Source of the DNA: DASQFQ01 sp963722815
GTDB lineage: Bacteria > Actinomycetota > Thermoleophilia > Solirubrobacterales > Solirubrobacteraceae
Reading direction: 5' to 3'
Assembly: GCA_963722815.1 (NCBI GenBank)
Contig: CAVROM010000003.1
Location: 620,001 to 684,000, forward strand
Length of the DNA: 64,000 nt
This document shows, in pieces, positions 7,572-15,849 of this stretch. The position numbers and the translations under genes were made by a program. The notes beneath the pieces are model-generated. The model was given only the letters and a program-made list of their open reading frames with translations, made no database searches and was not told the DNA's origin. The first letter of the stretch is position 1, and each line of letters begins with the position of its first letter.

Positions 7572-8065
7572 CAGTTATCACCAGCAGCACCAACCCGGAC
7601 GACCTGTCGATGACGATGGTCGCCGAGTTCGACGCCGCGCCGGAGCGCCTGTGGAGCCTCTGGGAGGACCCGCGCCAGCTCGAGCGCTGGTGGGGCCCGG
7701 CGCCGTACTCGGTGGCGTTCACCCGCTACGAGTTCGAGCCCGGTGGACAGTGTCGCTACTGCATGACCGGGCCCGAGGACATGAAGATCTACGGCTGGTG
7801 GCGGATGGACACGATCGGTGCGCCACATCGGATCGAGTTCGCGGTCGGTCCGTCGACAGACGACGGTGAGCCGGTTCCCGGGCACGAGCAGATGCGCGGC
7901 GTCGTGACCTTCGAGCGCCTCGGCGCACGGACCCGGATGACGGTCCTGACGCAGTTCGCCGACATCGAGCAGATGGAGCAGATGATCAGCGGCGGCATGG
8001 AGCAGGGCATGCGCCAGCAGATCGGCCAGATCGACGACCTGCTCGGAGCCGCCAGCGCGGCCTGA
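7568..8065 (+). CDS. SRPBCC (AHSA1-like) domain protein
   Basis: This 165-residue protein has the SRPBCC/START-like fold seen in activator of Hsp90 homologues: EFDAAPERLWSLWEDPRQLERWWGP, then a central sheet and a long C-terminal helix (GGMEQGMRQQIGQIDDLL). Members bind hydrophobic ligands; the ligand here is unknown. It is translationally coupled to the ArsR-family regulator (ATGA overlap). Its stop lies inside a terminator hairpin. Confidence 0.85.
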   Translation: MTVITSSTNPDDLSMTMVAEFDAAPERLWSLWEDPRQLERWWGPAPYSVAFTRYEFEPGGQCRYCMTGPEDMKIYGWWRMDTIGAPHRIEFAVGPSTDDGEPVPGHEQMRGVVTFERLGARTRMTVLTQFADIEQMEQMISGGMEQGMRQQIGQIDDLLGAASAA

Positions 8066-8078
8066 TCGCGGTCAGGCC
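8059..8078. terminator. Hairpin between convergent genes
   Basis: GGCCTGA-TCGCGG-TCAGGCC is a perfect 7-bp stem that contains the stop codons of both convergent genes. It is a likely bidirectional transcript-end structure. No U-tract follows, as is usual in high-GC actinobacteria. Confidence 0.5.
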
Positions 8079-9538
8079 TGCTGCGGCACGGGCTCGGGCT
8101 GCCGTGCCGACGTGCGCGCCAGCCCGAAGCCGGCCGCGAGCGCGCCCAGCGCCGCGAACCCGGCGCCGACCCAGAACGCGACGGAGAACCCGCCGGTGAG
8201 CGCGGCCGCGGCGCTGTGGCCTCCGTCGGCCAGCGCCGACGTGCGCGACGACGCGATGGTGGCCAGCACGGCGAGGCCGAGCGAGCCGCCGAACTGGCGC
8301 GACGTGTTGATCAGCCCCGAGGCCAGACCGGCCTCCTCGCGGCGGACGCCCGCCATCCCGGCGATCGTCACGGGCACGAACGAGAAGCCGAGCCCTGTCG
8401 CAGTGACGACGGAGGGCATGAAGATGTCGGTCCAGTAGCCGCCGCCCGCGTCGATGAACGAGAAGCCCGCCATCCCGAGCGCGACCAGCGTCATCCCGCC
8501 GGTCAGCACGATGCCCGGGCCGACGCGGCTCGACAGGCGCCCCGCGAAGGTCGAGGCCAGGGCGATCGCCGCCGTCATCGGCAGGAACGCCACGCCCGTC
8601 TTGATCGGCGAGTAGCCGAGCACCTGCTGGAGATAGAGCGACACGAAGTACCACATCGCGAACACCGCGCAGCCGAGGAAGAACACGACGATGTTGGCGG
8701 CCGAGAGGCTGCGCACGCCGAACACGCGGAGCGGCATCAGCGGGCGCGGCGAGAAGCGGCCCTCGATGGCCAAGAACACCCCCAGCAGCGCCAGGCCGAT
8801 CGCCATCGGCAGGAGCGCCTGCAGCGAGCCCCAGCCGTGGTCGTCGGTGCTCACGATGCCGAACGTCAGCAGCATCAGGCCCGCGGTGACGGTGACCGCG
8901 CCGAGCGCGTCGTAGTGGCGCTGGCCGGCCTCGGAGCGCGCATGCTCGACGATGAACCGACGACCGGCGAGCACGGCGACGAGCCCGATCGGGACGTTGA
9001 TGAACAGGATCCACTGCCAGCCCAGCACGTCGGTCAGCACACCGCCGACGAGCGCGCCGGCGGCGCCGCCGGCCGCGCCCATCGCGCCCCACACCGAGAG
9101 CGCGCGGTTGCGCTCGGCGCCCTCGCTGAAGGTCGTGGTGAGGACGGACAGCGTCGCCGGCGCCACGATCGCGCCGCCCAGGCCCTGGAACGCGCGCGCG
9201 ACGATCAGCTGGCCCTGGCCCTGGGACAGGCCGCCGGCCAGGGACGCGGCGGCGAACAGCAGGAGCCCGAAGAGCAAGACCCGCTTGTGCCCGAGCAGGT
9301 CCGCCGCGCGCCCGCCGAGCAGGAGGAAGCCGGCGAACGTGATCGTGTAGGCGTTGACGACCCACTGCAGGTCGACGACCGAGAAGCCGAGGTCATTGCG
9401 GATCGACGGCAGCGCGACGTTCACGACCGACACGTCGAGGATGACCATGAACTGCGCGAGGCAGCAGAGGATGAGGGTCCAGCGCTTCGTGACGTCCGCG
9501 GGTGATTGCACGGGCAACCACAGTAGCGATGCGATCAT
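8072..9538 (-). CDS. DHA2-family (14-helix) MFS drug exporter
   Basis: This 488-residue protein has about fourteen transmembrane helices. It carries the DHA2 motifs: LDVSVVNVALPSIRNDLG at helix 1 (motif D), GGRAADLLGHKRVLL (motif A) and a helix-5 segment with GGVLTDVLGWQWILFINVPIG (motif C region). Such proton-coupled antiporters expel drugs and other small molecules. The start could be ATG at 9538 or a GTG about eight codons later. No regulator is adjacent in the same operon. Confidence 0.88.
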   Translation of the reverse strand: MIASLLWLPVQSPADVTKRWTLILCCLAQFMVILDVSVVNVALPSIRNDLGFSVVDLQWVVNAYTITFAGFLLLGGRAADLLGHKRVLLFGLLLFAAASLAGGLSQGQGQLIVARAFQGLGGAIVAPATLSVLTTTFSEGAERNRALSVWGAMGAAGGAAGALVGGVLTDVLGWQWILFINVPIGLVAVLAGRRFIVEHARSEAGQRHYDALGAVTVTAGLMLLTFGIVSTDDHGWGSLQALLPMAIGLALLGVFLAIEGRFSPRPLMPLRVFGVRSLSAANIVVFFLGCAVFAMWYFVSLYLQQVLGYSPIKTGVAFLPMTAAIALASTFAGRLSSRVGPGIVLTGGMTLVALGMAGFSFIDAGGGYWTDIFMPSVVTATGLGFSFVPVTIAGMAGVRREEAGLASGLINTSRQFGGSLGLAVLATIASSRTSALADGGHSAAAALTGGFSVAFWVGAGFAALGALAAGFGLARTSARQPEPVPQQA

Positions 9539-9611
9539 CCACGAGCAGGTGCGCGGGCTCGGCGGCTATCTGCTGGGCCGCAGGCGTGGTCTACGAGCGC
9601 TACGTGCGGGC

Positions 9612-10010
9612 TTAGCGGGAGACGTGCTCGATGGCCTGCTCGCGGGTCTCGACGAGGTCGAGGATCTGCGGCAGCCCACCGCTCTCGAAGACGAGCATCA
9701 CGTATGAGGACGGATCGACGGCCAGCGCCAGCTTCCCGTGCTCGGGCAGCCGCTGCTTGGTGTGGATGATCGCCGCGAGCGCGACGGAGTCGAGGAACGT
9801 GAGCGCCGACAGGTCGATCACGAGCCGGTGGCGGCCGGCGTCGATCGCGGCCGACAGCTGGTCGCGCAGGGAGGGGGCCGTCGCGATATCGAGCTCGCCG
9901 CTCACCGTGAGGACGAGCCCGGCGGGCTCGAAGGTCTCCTCGGTCATCTGAAGGCCGCGCGGCTCGCCATGAGGCGAGAGCACGCTGACATCCTGGTGTT
10001 CGGTGGTCAT
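9612..10010 (-). CDS. STAS-domain anti-anti-sigma factor
   Basis: This 132-residue protein has a full STAS domain: GLVLTVSGELDIATAPSLRDQL, LVIDLSALTFLDSVALAAI and a helix after it. The Ser in LDSVAL is at the position phosphorylated by anti-sigma kinases in SpoIIAA/RsbV proteins. It probably binds an RsbW-like kinase encoded elsewhere, since none is seen here. It stands alone between the exporter and LtrA. Confidence 0.85.
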   Translation of the reverse strand: MTTEHQDVSVLSPHGEPRGLQMTEETFEPAGLVLTVSGELDIATAPSLRDQLSAAIDAGRHRLVIDLSALTFLDSVALAAIIHTKQRLPEHGKLALAVDPSSYVMLVFESGGLPQILDLVETREQAIEHVSR

Positions 10011-10066
10011 AGAAGGTCCTTCGGCGCGGACGCCGGATCTCTTTACCCCGGTAGCGATTCCAATTG

Positions 10067-11311
10067 CTAGAGACGTTGCAGGGCGTCGCTCATGTGCCGG
10101 TGCCCGAGCGTCTCATAGCCCACGACGGTGACCGCCGGAGCCAGCGCCAGGACCAGCAGCGAGACCGCCACGCTCGCGCCCGCGGCGGCCAGCACGACCG
10201 ACCCGGCGACCAGCGCCGCGGTGCCCGCCATCAGGCCGACGTGGAACGGATCGAAGGTGTGGATGAGCAGCGAGTAGAGCGCGTAGAAGACCGCCGTGTA
10301 GATCGCGAACGGGAGCGCGACGCTGAGGACGATCGCCACCGCGCCGATCTCCGCCTTGCCCTCGAGGCCGATCGCCGCGACGTGCAAGCCGGCGCCCATC
10401 GCCGCGAGCGCGGCGTAGCCGAACAGGTGCCCGTAGCCGAACACCCAGGCGCGCTCGCGGTGGCGGACCAGCGGCTCCGCCCACGGCACCGCGAAGTACA
10501 TCCACCAGCAGCCGAAGGCGAGCCCGACGCCGGCGACGAGCAGCAGCGCCGCGTCGACGCTCCAGCCCGCCTCGCCGTTGACGACCGCCTCGACCGAGGC
10601 CACGGCGCCGAGGATGACCTCGCCGAGCGTGATGATCACCAGCAGCCCGTAGCGCTCGGCGATGTGGTGCGGATGCCACGGCGTGCCGCCCTTGCTCTCC
10701 GCCACGCGCGGGCCGGCCATCTCGAGGGCGACGAGGAGGGCCACCGCCGCCAGCGTCGGCCCGATGTCGAGCCCGACGATCGCGAGCGCGACCCAGCTGG
10801 CCTGCGACACGGCGAGGTTGGTCATGTAGGCCCGCGCCGTGCGCCGCCGCGGGGGGTCGTGGAGGGAGACCTGCCACCACAGGAGCAGCAGCGGCACGCG
10901 CATCACGACGTAGCCGGCCACCATCACGCGGTTGTCGACCGTCCCGCCGTGGTCGAGCGACTCGAACATCGGCGCCAGCCCGAGCGTGAGCACGATCACG
11001 CCGGCCATCTGCACGAACGTCGCGATGCGGAACACCCAGTCGTCGGTGTCGTAGGCGGAGGCGAACCACGAGTAGTTCAGCCACGCCCACGTGACGGCGA
11101 AGCAGGCGAAGACGAATCCGAAGACACCTGCCGAGACATGGTCCTCGGCCACGAAGTGCGCCATCTCGTTCGCCGCGGCACCGAACGCGACGACGATCGT
11201 GAGGTCGTAGAGCAGCTCGAGCGGCGTCGACGCGCGGTGCGGCTCGGCGGGATCGCGCCCGCTGAAGCGGCGGCGGTGGTGGGCCCGGTCCTCGGTCGCA
11301 GTCGTCGCCAT
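10067..11311 (-). CDS. Low temperature requirement protein A (LtrA) family membrane protein
   Basis: This 414-residue protein has about twelve hydrophobic helices. The N-terminal motif TPLELLYDLTIVVAFGAAANEMAH is diagnostic of LtrA, and YGLLVIITLGEVILG further on is a second family motif. LtrA was named from a Listeria mutant that grows poorly in the cold; its molecular activity is unknown. The start is 17 bases from the divergent gene at 11329, so the two share a very short promoter region. Confidence 0.88.
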   Translation of the reverse strand: MATTATEDRAHHRRRFSGRDPAEPHRASTPLELLYDLTIVVAFGAAANEMAHFVAEDHVSAGVFGFVFACFAVTWAWLNYSWFASAYDTDDWVFRIATFVQMAGVIVLTLGLAPMFESLDHGGTVDNRVMVAGYVVMRVPLLLLWWQVSLHDPPRRRTARAYMTNLAVSQASWVALAIVGLDIGPTLAAVALLVALEMAGPRVAESKGGTPWHPHHIAERYGLLVIITLGEVILGAVASVEAVVNGEAGWSVDAALLLVAGVGLAFGCWWMYFAVPWAEPLVRHRERAWVFGYGHLFGYAALAAMGAGLHVAAIGLEGKAEIGAVAIVLSVALPFAIYTAVFYALYSLLIHTFDPFHVGLMAGTAALVAGSVVLAAAGASVAVSLLVLALAPAVTVVGYETLGHRHMSDALQRL

Positions 11312-11328
11312 GGTCGAGGTCCGTCACC

Positions 11329-12462
11329 ATGCCAGACCTGACACTCACGATCGATCCCGTGGAGGCGGCGCGCCGCCTCGCCCCGACCGCCGCCGAGCTC
11401 GCCCCGGCGGCCGAGCGCGACCGGCAGCTCGCCGAGCCGCTCGTCGCCGCGCTCGCCGACGCCGGCCTCTTCCGGCTGTGCGTGCCCGCGGCCGCGGGCG
11501 GCCTCGAAGCGCATCCCGGCGCGCTCGTCGCCGCCGTCCGGGCGCTGGCCGCCGGCGACGCCGCCGCCGGCTGGTGCGTCGCGATCGCCGCCACCAGCGG
11601 GCTGGTCGCCGGCTATCTGCCGGAGGCGGCCGCCCGTGAGATCTACGCCGAGCCGGCGACGGTGGTCGCGGGCGTGTTCGCGCCCAAGGGCCGCGCGACG
11701 CCGGAGCCGGGCGGCTTCCGCGTCAGCGGGCGCTGGCCGTTCGCCAGCGGCTGCCGCCACGCCGACTGGCTGATGGGCGGCTGCGTGGTCGACGGCGGCA
11801 TGCGGCTGATGCTCGCCCCGGCCGCGCAGTTCACGATCCACGACACCTGGCACGTGATGGGCCTGCGCGGCACCGGCAGCCACGACATCGAGCTCGACGG
11901 CGTGTACATCCCGGCGGAGCGCACCGCCTCGGTGCTCGGCGACCGGCCGCTCCAGCCCGGGCCGCTCTACGCGTTCCCGCTGCTCGGGCTGCTGGCGCTG
12001 GCGATCGCGGCGGTCAGCCTCGGGATCGCCCGCGGCGCGCTCGACGACCTGATCGCGCTGGCCGGCGGCAAGGTGCCGACCGGCGGCAAGCGCACGCTGG
12101 CCGAGCGCGGCACGGTGCAGGCGGAGGTCGCGCGCGCCGAAGCCGCGGTGCGCGCCGCCGGCGCGCTGCTCGACGAGGCGATCGGCGCCGCCTGGGAGCG
12201 CGCGGTCGCCGGCGCGGGCGTCGACGTCGAGCAGCGGGCGGCGCTGCGGCTTGCCGCCACGCACGCGACCGCCGTCTGCACGCGCGCGACCGACACCGCC
12301 TACACGCTCGCCGGCGGCAGCGCGCTGTACGAGGCGAGCCCGCTGCAGCGGCGCGTGCGCGACGCCCACGCGGCGACGCAGCACATGCTCGTCGCGCCCG
12401 CCACCTGGGAGCTCAGCGGCCGCGTGCTGCTCGGGATGCCGACCGACGCCACCCAGCTCTAA
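11329..12462 (+). CDS. Acyl-CoA dehydrogenase-like flavoprotein (possible class D monooxygenase)
   Basis: The 377-residue protein has the acyl-CoA dehydrogenase layout: helical N-domain, beta-barrel with FRVSGRWPFASGCRHADWLMGG and GLRGTGSHDIELDGVYIP, and C-terminal four-helix bundle. The pattern SGRWPFASG with GTGSHDIE is also typical of HsaA/HpaB-like two-component flavin monooxygenases. No catalytic Glu of true dehydrogenases is obvious to me. It ends three bases before the LLM oxidoreductase gene, so the two probably work together on one organic substrate. Confidence 0.8.
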   Translation: MPDLTLTIDPVEAARRLAPTAAELAPAAERDRQLAEPLVAALADAGLFRLCVPAAAGGLEAHPGALVAAVRALAAGDAAAGWCVAIAATSGLVAGYLPEAAAREIYAEPATVVAGVFAPKGRATPEPGGFRVSGRWPFASGCRHADWLMGGCVVDGGMRLMLAPAAQFTIHDTWHVMGLRGTGSHDIELDGVYIPAERTASVLGDRPLQPGPLYAFPLLGLLALAIAAVSLGIARGALDDLIALAGGKVPTGGKRTLAERGTVQAEVARAEAAVRAAGALLDEAIGAAWERAVAGAGVDVEQRAALRLAATHATAVCTRATDTAYTLAGGSALYEASPLQRRVRDAHAATQHMLVAPATWELSGRVLLGMPTDATQL

Positions 12463-12465
12463 GCG

Positions 12466-13302
12466 ATGGACCTCGGGCTCGCGATCTTCGCCACCGACGA
12501 GTCGGGCACGCCGGCGTGGCTGGCGACCCGCGCCGAGGCGCTCGGGTTCGAGTCCGTGTTCTTCCCCGAGCACACGCACATCCCTGCCAGCCGCGCGACG
12601 CCGTACCCGGCCGGTGGCGAGCTGCCGCGCGAGTACAGCCGCCTGTTCGACCCGTTCGTGGCCGCGACCCACGCCGCGGCGGCCACCGAGACGATCCGGG
12701 TCGGCCTCGGGATCATCCTCGTGCCCCAGCACGAGCCGATCGCCTGCGCGAAGGCGGCCGCGAGCGTTGATCACCTGTCGGGCGGGCGGCTGCTGTTCGG
12801 CGTGGGCGCCGGCTGGAACGTGGAGGAGATGCGCAACCACGGCGTCGACCCCGGCCGGCGCTTCGGGCAGATGCGCGAGCACGTCGAGGCGATGCAGGCG
12901 ATCTGGCGCGACGACGAGGCGAGCTACGCGGGGCGCCACGTGCAGTTCGAGCGCATCTGGTCGTGGCCGAAGCCCGTCCAGCGCCCCGGGCCCCCGATCC
13001 TCGTCGGCGGCAACGGCAAGGGCGTGCTCGACCGCGTGCTGGCCTACGGCGACCACTGGATGCCCAATGTGGTCGGCGGCGACGATGTGGTGCTCGCGCG
13101 CATCGAGGAGCTGCGAAGCCGCGCCGAGCGCCCGATCGGCGTCACCGTCAACGCCGCGCCGTCGCGCCCGGAGCGGCTGGAGCGCTACGCGGAGGCCGGC
13201 GTCGAGCGCTGCGTGTTCTACGTCCCCTCGGCCGGCGCGGACGCCGTCGAGGCGAAGATCGAGCGCGTGCTCGACTCCGCCGCGCAGGTCGGGCTCAGAT
13301 AG
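12466..13302 (+). CDS. LLM-class F420/FMN-dependent oxidoreductase
   Basis: The 278-residue protein has the luciferase-like TIM barrel: FESVFFPEHTHIP near the N-terminus, TIRVGLGIILVPQHEP, and GGRLLFGVGAGWNVEEMRNHG, a hallmark of F420-dependent members. It also has PILVGGNGKGVLDRVLAYGDHWMP. These enzymes transfer hydride to or from F420 or reduced flavin. It follows the acyl-CoA-dehydrogenase-like gene by three bases. Its 3' end overlaps the convergent opine-dehydrogenase-like gene by eight bases. The substrate is unknown. Confidence 0.85.
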   Translation: MDLGLAIFATDESGTPAWLATRAEALGFESVFFPEHTHIPASRATPYPAGGELPREYSRLFDPFVAATHAAAATETIRVGLGIILVPQHEPIACAKAAASVDHLSGGRLLFGVGAGWNVEEMRNHGVDPGRRFGQMREHVEAMQAIWRDDEASYAGRHVQFERIWSWPKPVQRPGPPILVGGNGKGVLDRVLAYGDHWMPNVVGGDDVVLARIEELRSRAERPIGVTVNAAPSRPERLERYAEAGVERCVFYVPSAGADAVEAKIERVLDSAAQVGLR

Positions 13303-14380
13303 CGGCCAGCTCTTCCGCGGAGAGCCCGTCGAGGCCGAGCGTGGCGAGCGTCCTCGCCCCCTCGGCGCGGAAGTCGCGCCCGAGCACGACCGAGGCGATC
13401 GTGACGACGGCCTCCATCGCCGGCGTCGGCACGCCCAGGCGGTGAGCAAGCTCCGTGAAGAAGATCAGCCCGTAGCCGACGTCCTCCGTCAGGTAGCGGT
13501 GGTCGAGCTGACTCTGCGCCTTGATGCCGAGGAAGCCGGGCGCGGTGCTGTAGCCGGTCGAGTAGTTGTGCTCGAGCATGTAGCCCTGCTTCATCCCGAT
13601 CGCCGGCTCGGAGAGCACTGTCACGCCGAGCGCCGCGGCGATCGCCAGCCGCTCGCCGTCGACCGCCTCGATCAGCCGCCCGACGCTCTCGGTCACGCCC
13701 TCCTCGTAGAACAGGAAGTCGCCGCCGGTGCGCTCGAGCAGCCCGGCGTTGAGGAGCGTCACCGCGGGGTGGATCACCGGGTTGCCGTTCTGGAGCGTGG
13801 TCTGGAAGACGCTCTTGGCCTTCTCGACCGCCGGCCACACGTCGCGCACGAGGTCGTAGAGCCGGTCGGTGCCGGCGCGCGGCATCGCCGCGAGGTACAC
13901 GTCGGTCGTGAGCTTGAGGAAGACGTTGATCACGCCCGGCTCGGTCACCCGCACCGCGTAGGGCAGCGTGTGCGTCTCCCCGATCACGATGCGGTCGTCG
14001 TCGAGCGCGAGCCCCGCCGCGCGCTTGAACGCGATCGCCCCGGCGCCCGAGCCGGGGCAGACCAGCACGGCCATATCCTCGGTCAGGTGCGGCGCGGCGT
14101 CGACGGCCTGCGACTCGGTCGCGTAGGCGGGGCCGACGACCACCACCAGCTCGGCGCCGGCCATCGCCTCGCCCGCGTCGTGGCCGGCGTAGCGGATCGG
14201 CGCGAATCCCTCGAGGTCGCCGCTGGCGTGGATTCCGCCGGCTTCCGCGACCGCGACGACGTTGTCGCCGTAGTGCGGCGGCGCGAACAGCGCGACGTCG
14301 TGGCCGTGCTGGGCGAAGTCGAACGCCGAGGCCAGGCCCCCGTTGCCGGCTCCGATGACGGTCACGTGCATTCGGGGCAC
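13295..14380 (-). CDS. NAD/NADP octopine/nopaline dehydrogenase family protein
   Basis: The 361-residue protein begins with a Rossmann motif (VTVIGAGNGGLASAFDFA) and continues with GETHTLPYAVRV and NPVIHPAVTLLNAG, which are characteristic of opine dehydrogenases. Members reductively join an amino acid and a 2-oxo acid or oxidise the product. The Octopine_DH domain occupies about residues 185-330. ATG at 14380 or the in-frame ATG three codons later could start it. Its 3' end overlaps the LLM gene in convergent orientation. Confidence 0.82.
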   Translation of the reverse strand: MPRMHVTVIGAGNGGLASAFDFAQHGHDVALFAPPHYGDNVVAVAEAGGIHASGDLEGFAPIRYAGHDAGEAMAGAELVVVVGPAYATESQAVDAAPHLTEDMAVLVCPGSGAGAIAFKRAAGLALDDDRIVIGETHTLPYAVRVTEPGVINVFLKLTTDVYLAAMPRAGTDRLYDLVRDVWPAVEKAKSVFQTTLQNGNPVIHPAVTLLNAGLLERTGGDFLFYEEGVTESVGRLIEAVDGERLAIAAALGVTVLSEPAIGMKQGYMLEHNYSTGYSTAPGFLGIKAQSQLDHRYLTEDVGYGLIFFTELAHRLGVPTPAMEAVVTIASVVLGRDFRAEGARTLATLGLDGLSAEELAAI

Positions 14381-14381
14381 C

Positions 14382-15794
14382 CTAGCCGCAGTCCGGCGCG
14401 GCGAGCACGCGCCAGGAGGCGTTGCGGTAGACGCGCTTGAAGCCCGCGGGCGCGGTCACGTTCGGGAACTTCGTCGTGTAGAAGCGCTTCATCGCGCGCG
14501 TGCGGCGGGGGAGGAGGAGCACGCGCGCGCCGCGCGCCTCGGGCGTCCCCACCGGCGCGACGCTGCCCGGGTCGCCCTCGATCCACCAGCGGAGATGCGG
14601 GATCGGGCGGTGGTCGGCGGTGGCGATCTTCCCGCAGCGGTCGAACGCCGAGCGGACCGCCTTCGCCTCCGCCGCTGTGCGCAGGTCGCGGTAGTAGGCG
14701 CCCTGGAGGTCGATCCGGTTCTCGACCCCGTGCAGCAGCTTCGCGTGCCACGGCAGGTAGGCGACCGACAGCAGCGCCGCGACCGCGCCGGCGATCGCCC
14801 AGCCTCGGCGCCGCCCGGGCGGCAGCATCTGCCAGCCCATCACCGCCAGCCCGTAGAAGACCGCCAGCAGCACCGCGGGGGCGCGGACGTAGCGGGCGAT
14901 CAGCGGCAGCCCGAACAGCGGGCCGGCGAGGAAGACGACGAGCATCGCGACCGCGGTCAGGAACGGGAGCCACGCGCGCGCCCGCGCGTGGCGCCACGCG
15001 AACGCGAGCCCGATCGGGACGCCGATGACCAGCGGCTCGCGCAGCGCGTAGCCGAGGTACTTGGCCGCCCAGTACGGGCCGGTGAGCGGGTCGCGGCGGC
15101 GGTCGGCGGTCTCGGCGAGGTCGGCGGTGCCGTGGAGCGAGTGCAGCGCGTCGCCGGTGACAGCGAGGTCCGCGAGCGACCACAGCACGGGGGCGAGCGC
15201 GGTCAGCCCGGCGTAGGTCAGCCGCTCGCGGTTGCTCGCGCCGCGCCACAGGTAGAGCGTGTAGAGGCCGGCCAGCGCCCACGCCTCCGGCCGCATCAGC
15301 CCGGCGAGCGCGAGCAGGAGCAGGACCGGCACGCCGCGCCGCGACTGCCGCGCCTCCAGCAGCACCGCCCACACGATCACGACCGCGAAGGCGGTGTCCT
15401 GGTAGCCGATCAGGGCGTCGCGCTCAAGTGCCGGGCGCGTCAGCACGACCAGCGCGGTGACGACGCCGACCCAGGGCGAGAACAGCTCCTCGCCGAGCCG
15501 GTACGCGAGCCACACCAGCAGCCCGAAGCACAGCAGCGTGGCCCATAGCATGATCGCGTCGCCGCCCGTCCCGAACGGCACCGCGACCAGCGAGACGAGC
15601 GTCTCCAGCGGGTGCGGCGTGGGCGCGAACGGCGCCTCGTAGTCAGGGGTCAGACCGCGCGCGAGGTCTCTTGCCCACAAAAGTGCGTATCGCGCGTCGT
15701 AGTTCAGGAACCACGGTGCGTAAACGATCTTGAGCAGAACGGCGACGCCGACGACCGTCCCCAACGCGGGCAGGAACCGGAGCCGGGCGCGCAT
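14382..15794 (-). CDS. PMT/ArnT-like multi-pass membrane glycosyltransferase
   Basis: The 470-residue protein starts with a basic leader and a helix (MRARLRFLPALGTVVGVAVLLK). It then has an outer loop with NYDARYALLWARDLARGLTPDYEAPFA, the acidic first loop expected for GT-C/GT39-type enzymes. About ten helices and a C-terminal outer domain follow. Such proteins use lipid-linked sugars outside the membrane. The ATG at 15794 is chosen because upstream sequence is not membrane-like and lies within the neighbour's promoter. It is divergent from the phosphoesterase gene with 55 bases between. Confidence 0.7.
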   Translation of the reverse strand: MRARLRFLPALGTVVGVAVLLKIVYAPWFLNYDARYALLWARDLARGLTPDYEAPFAPTPHPLETLVSLVAVPFGTGGDAIMLWATLLCFGLLVWLAYRLGEELFSPWVGVVTALVVLTRPALERDALIGYQDTAFAVVIVWAVLLEARQSRRGVPVLLLLALAGLMRPEAWALAGLYTLYLWRGASNRERLTYAGLTALAPVLWSLADLAVTGDALHSLHGTADLAETADRRRDPLTGPYWAAKYLGYALREPLVIGVPIGLAFAWRHARARAWLPFLTAVAMLVVFLAGPLFGLPLIARYVRAPAVLLAVFYGLAVMGWQMLPPGRRRGWAIAGAVAALLSVAYLPWHAKLLHGVENRIDLQGAYYRDLRTAAEAKAVRSAFDRCGKIATADHRPIPHLRWWIEGDPGSVAPVGTPEARGARVLLLPRRTRAMKRFYTTKFPNVTAPAGFKRVYRNASWRVLAAPDCG

Positions 15795-15849
15795 CCGCGG
15801 CGACGATAGCGGCCGGGTCGCTTCCGTCCGCCCGACCGCGTCATATGTC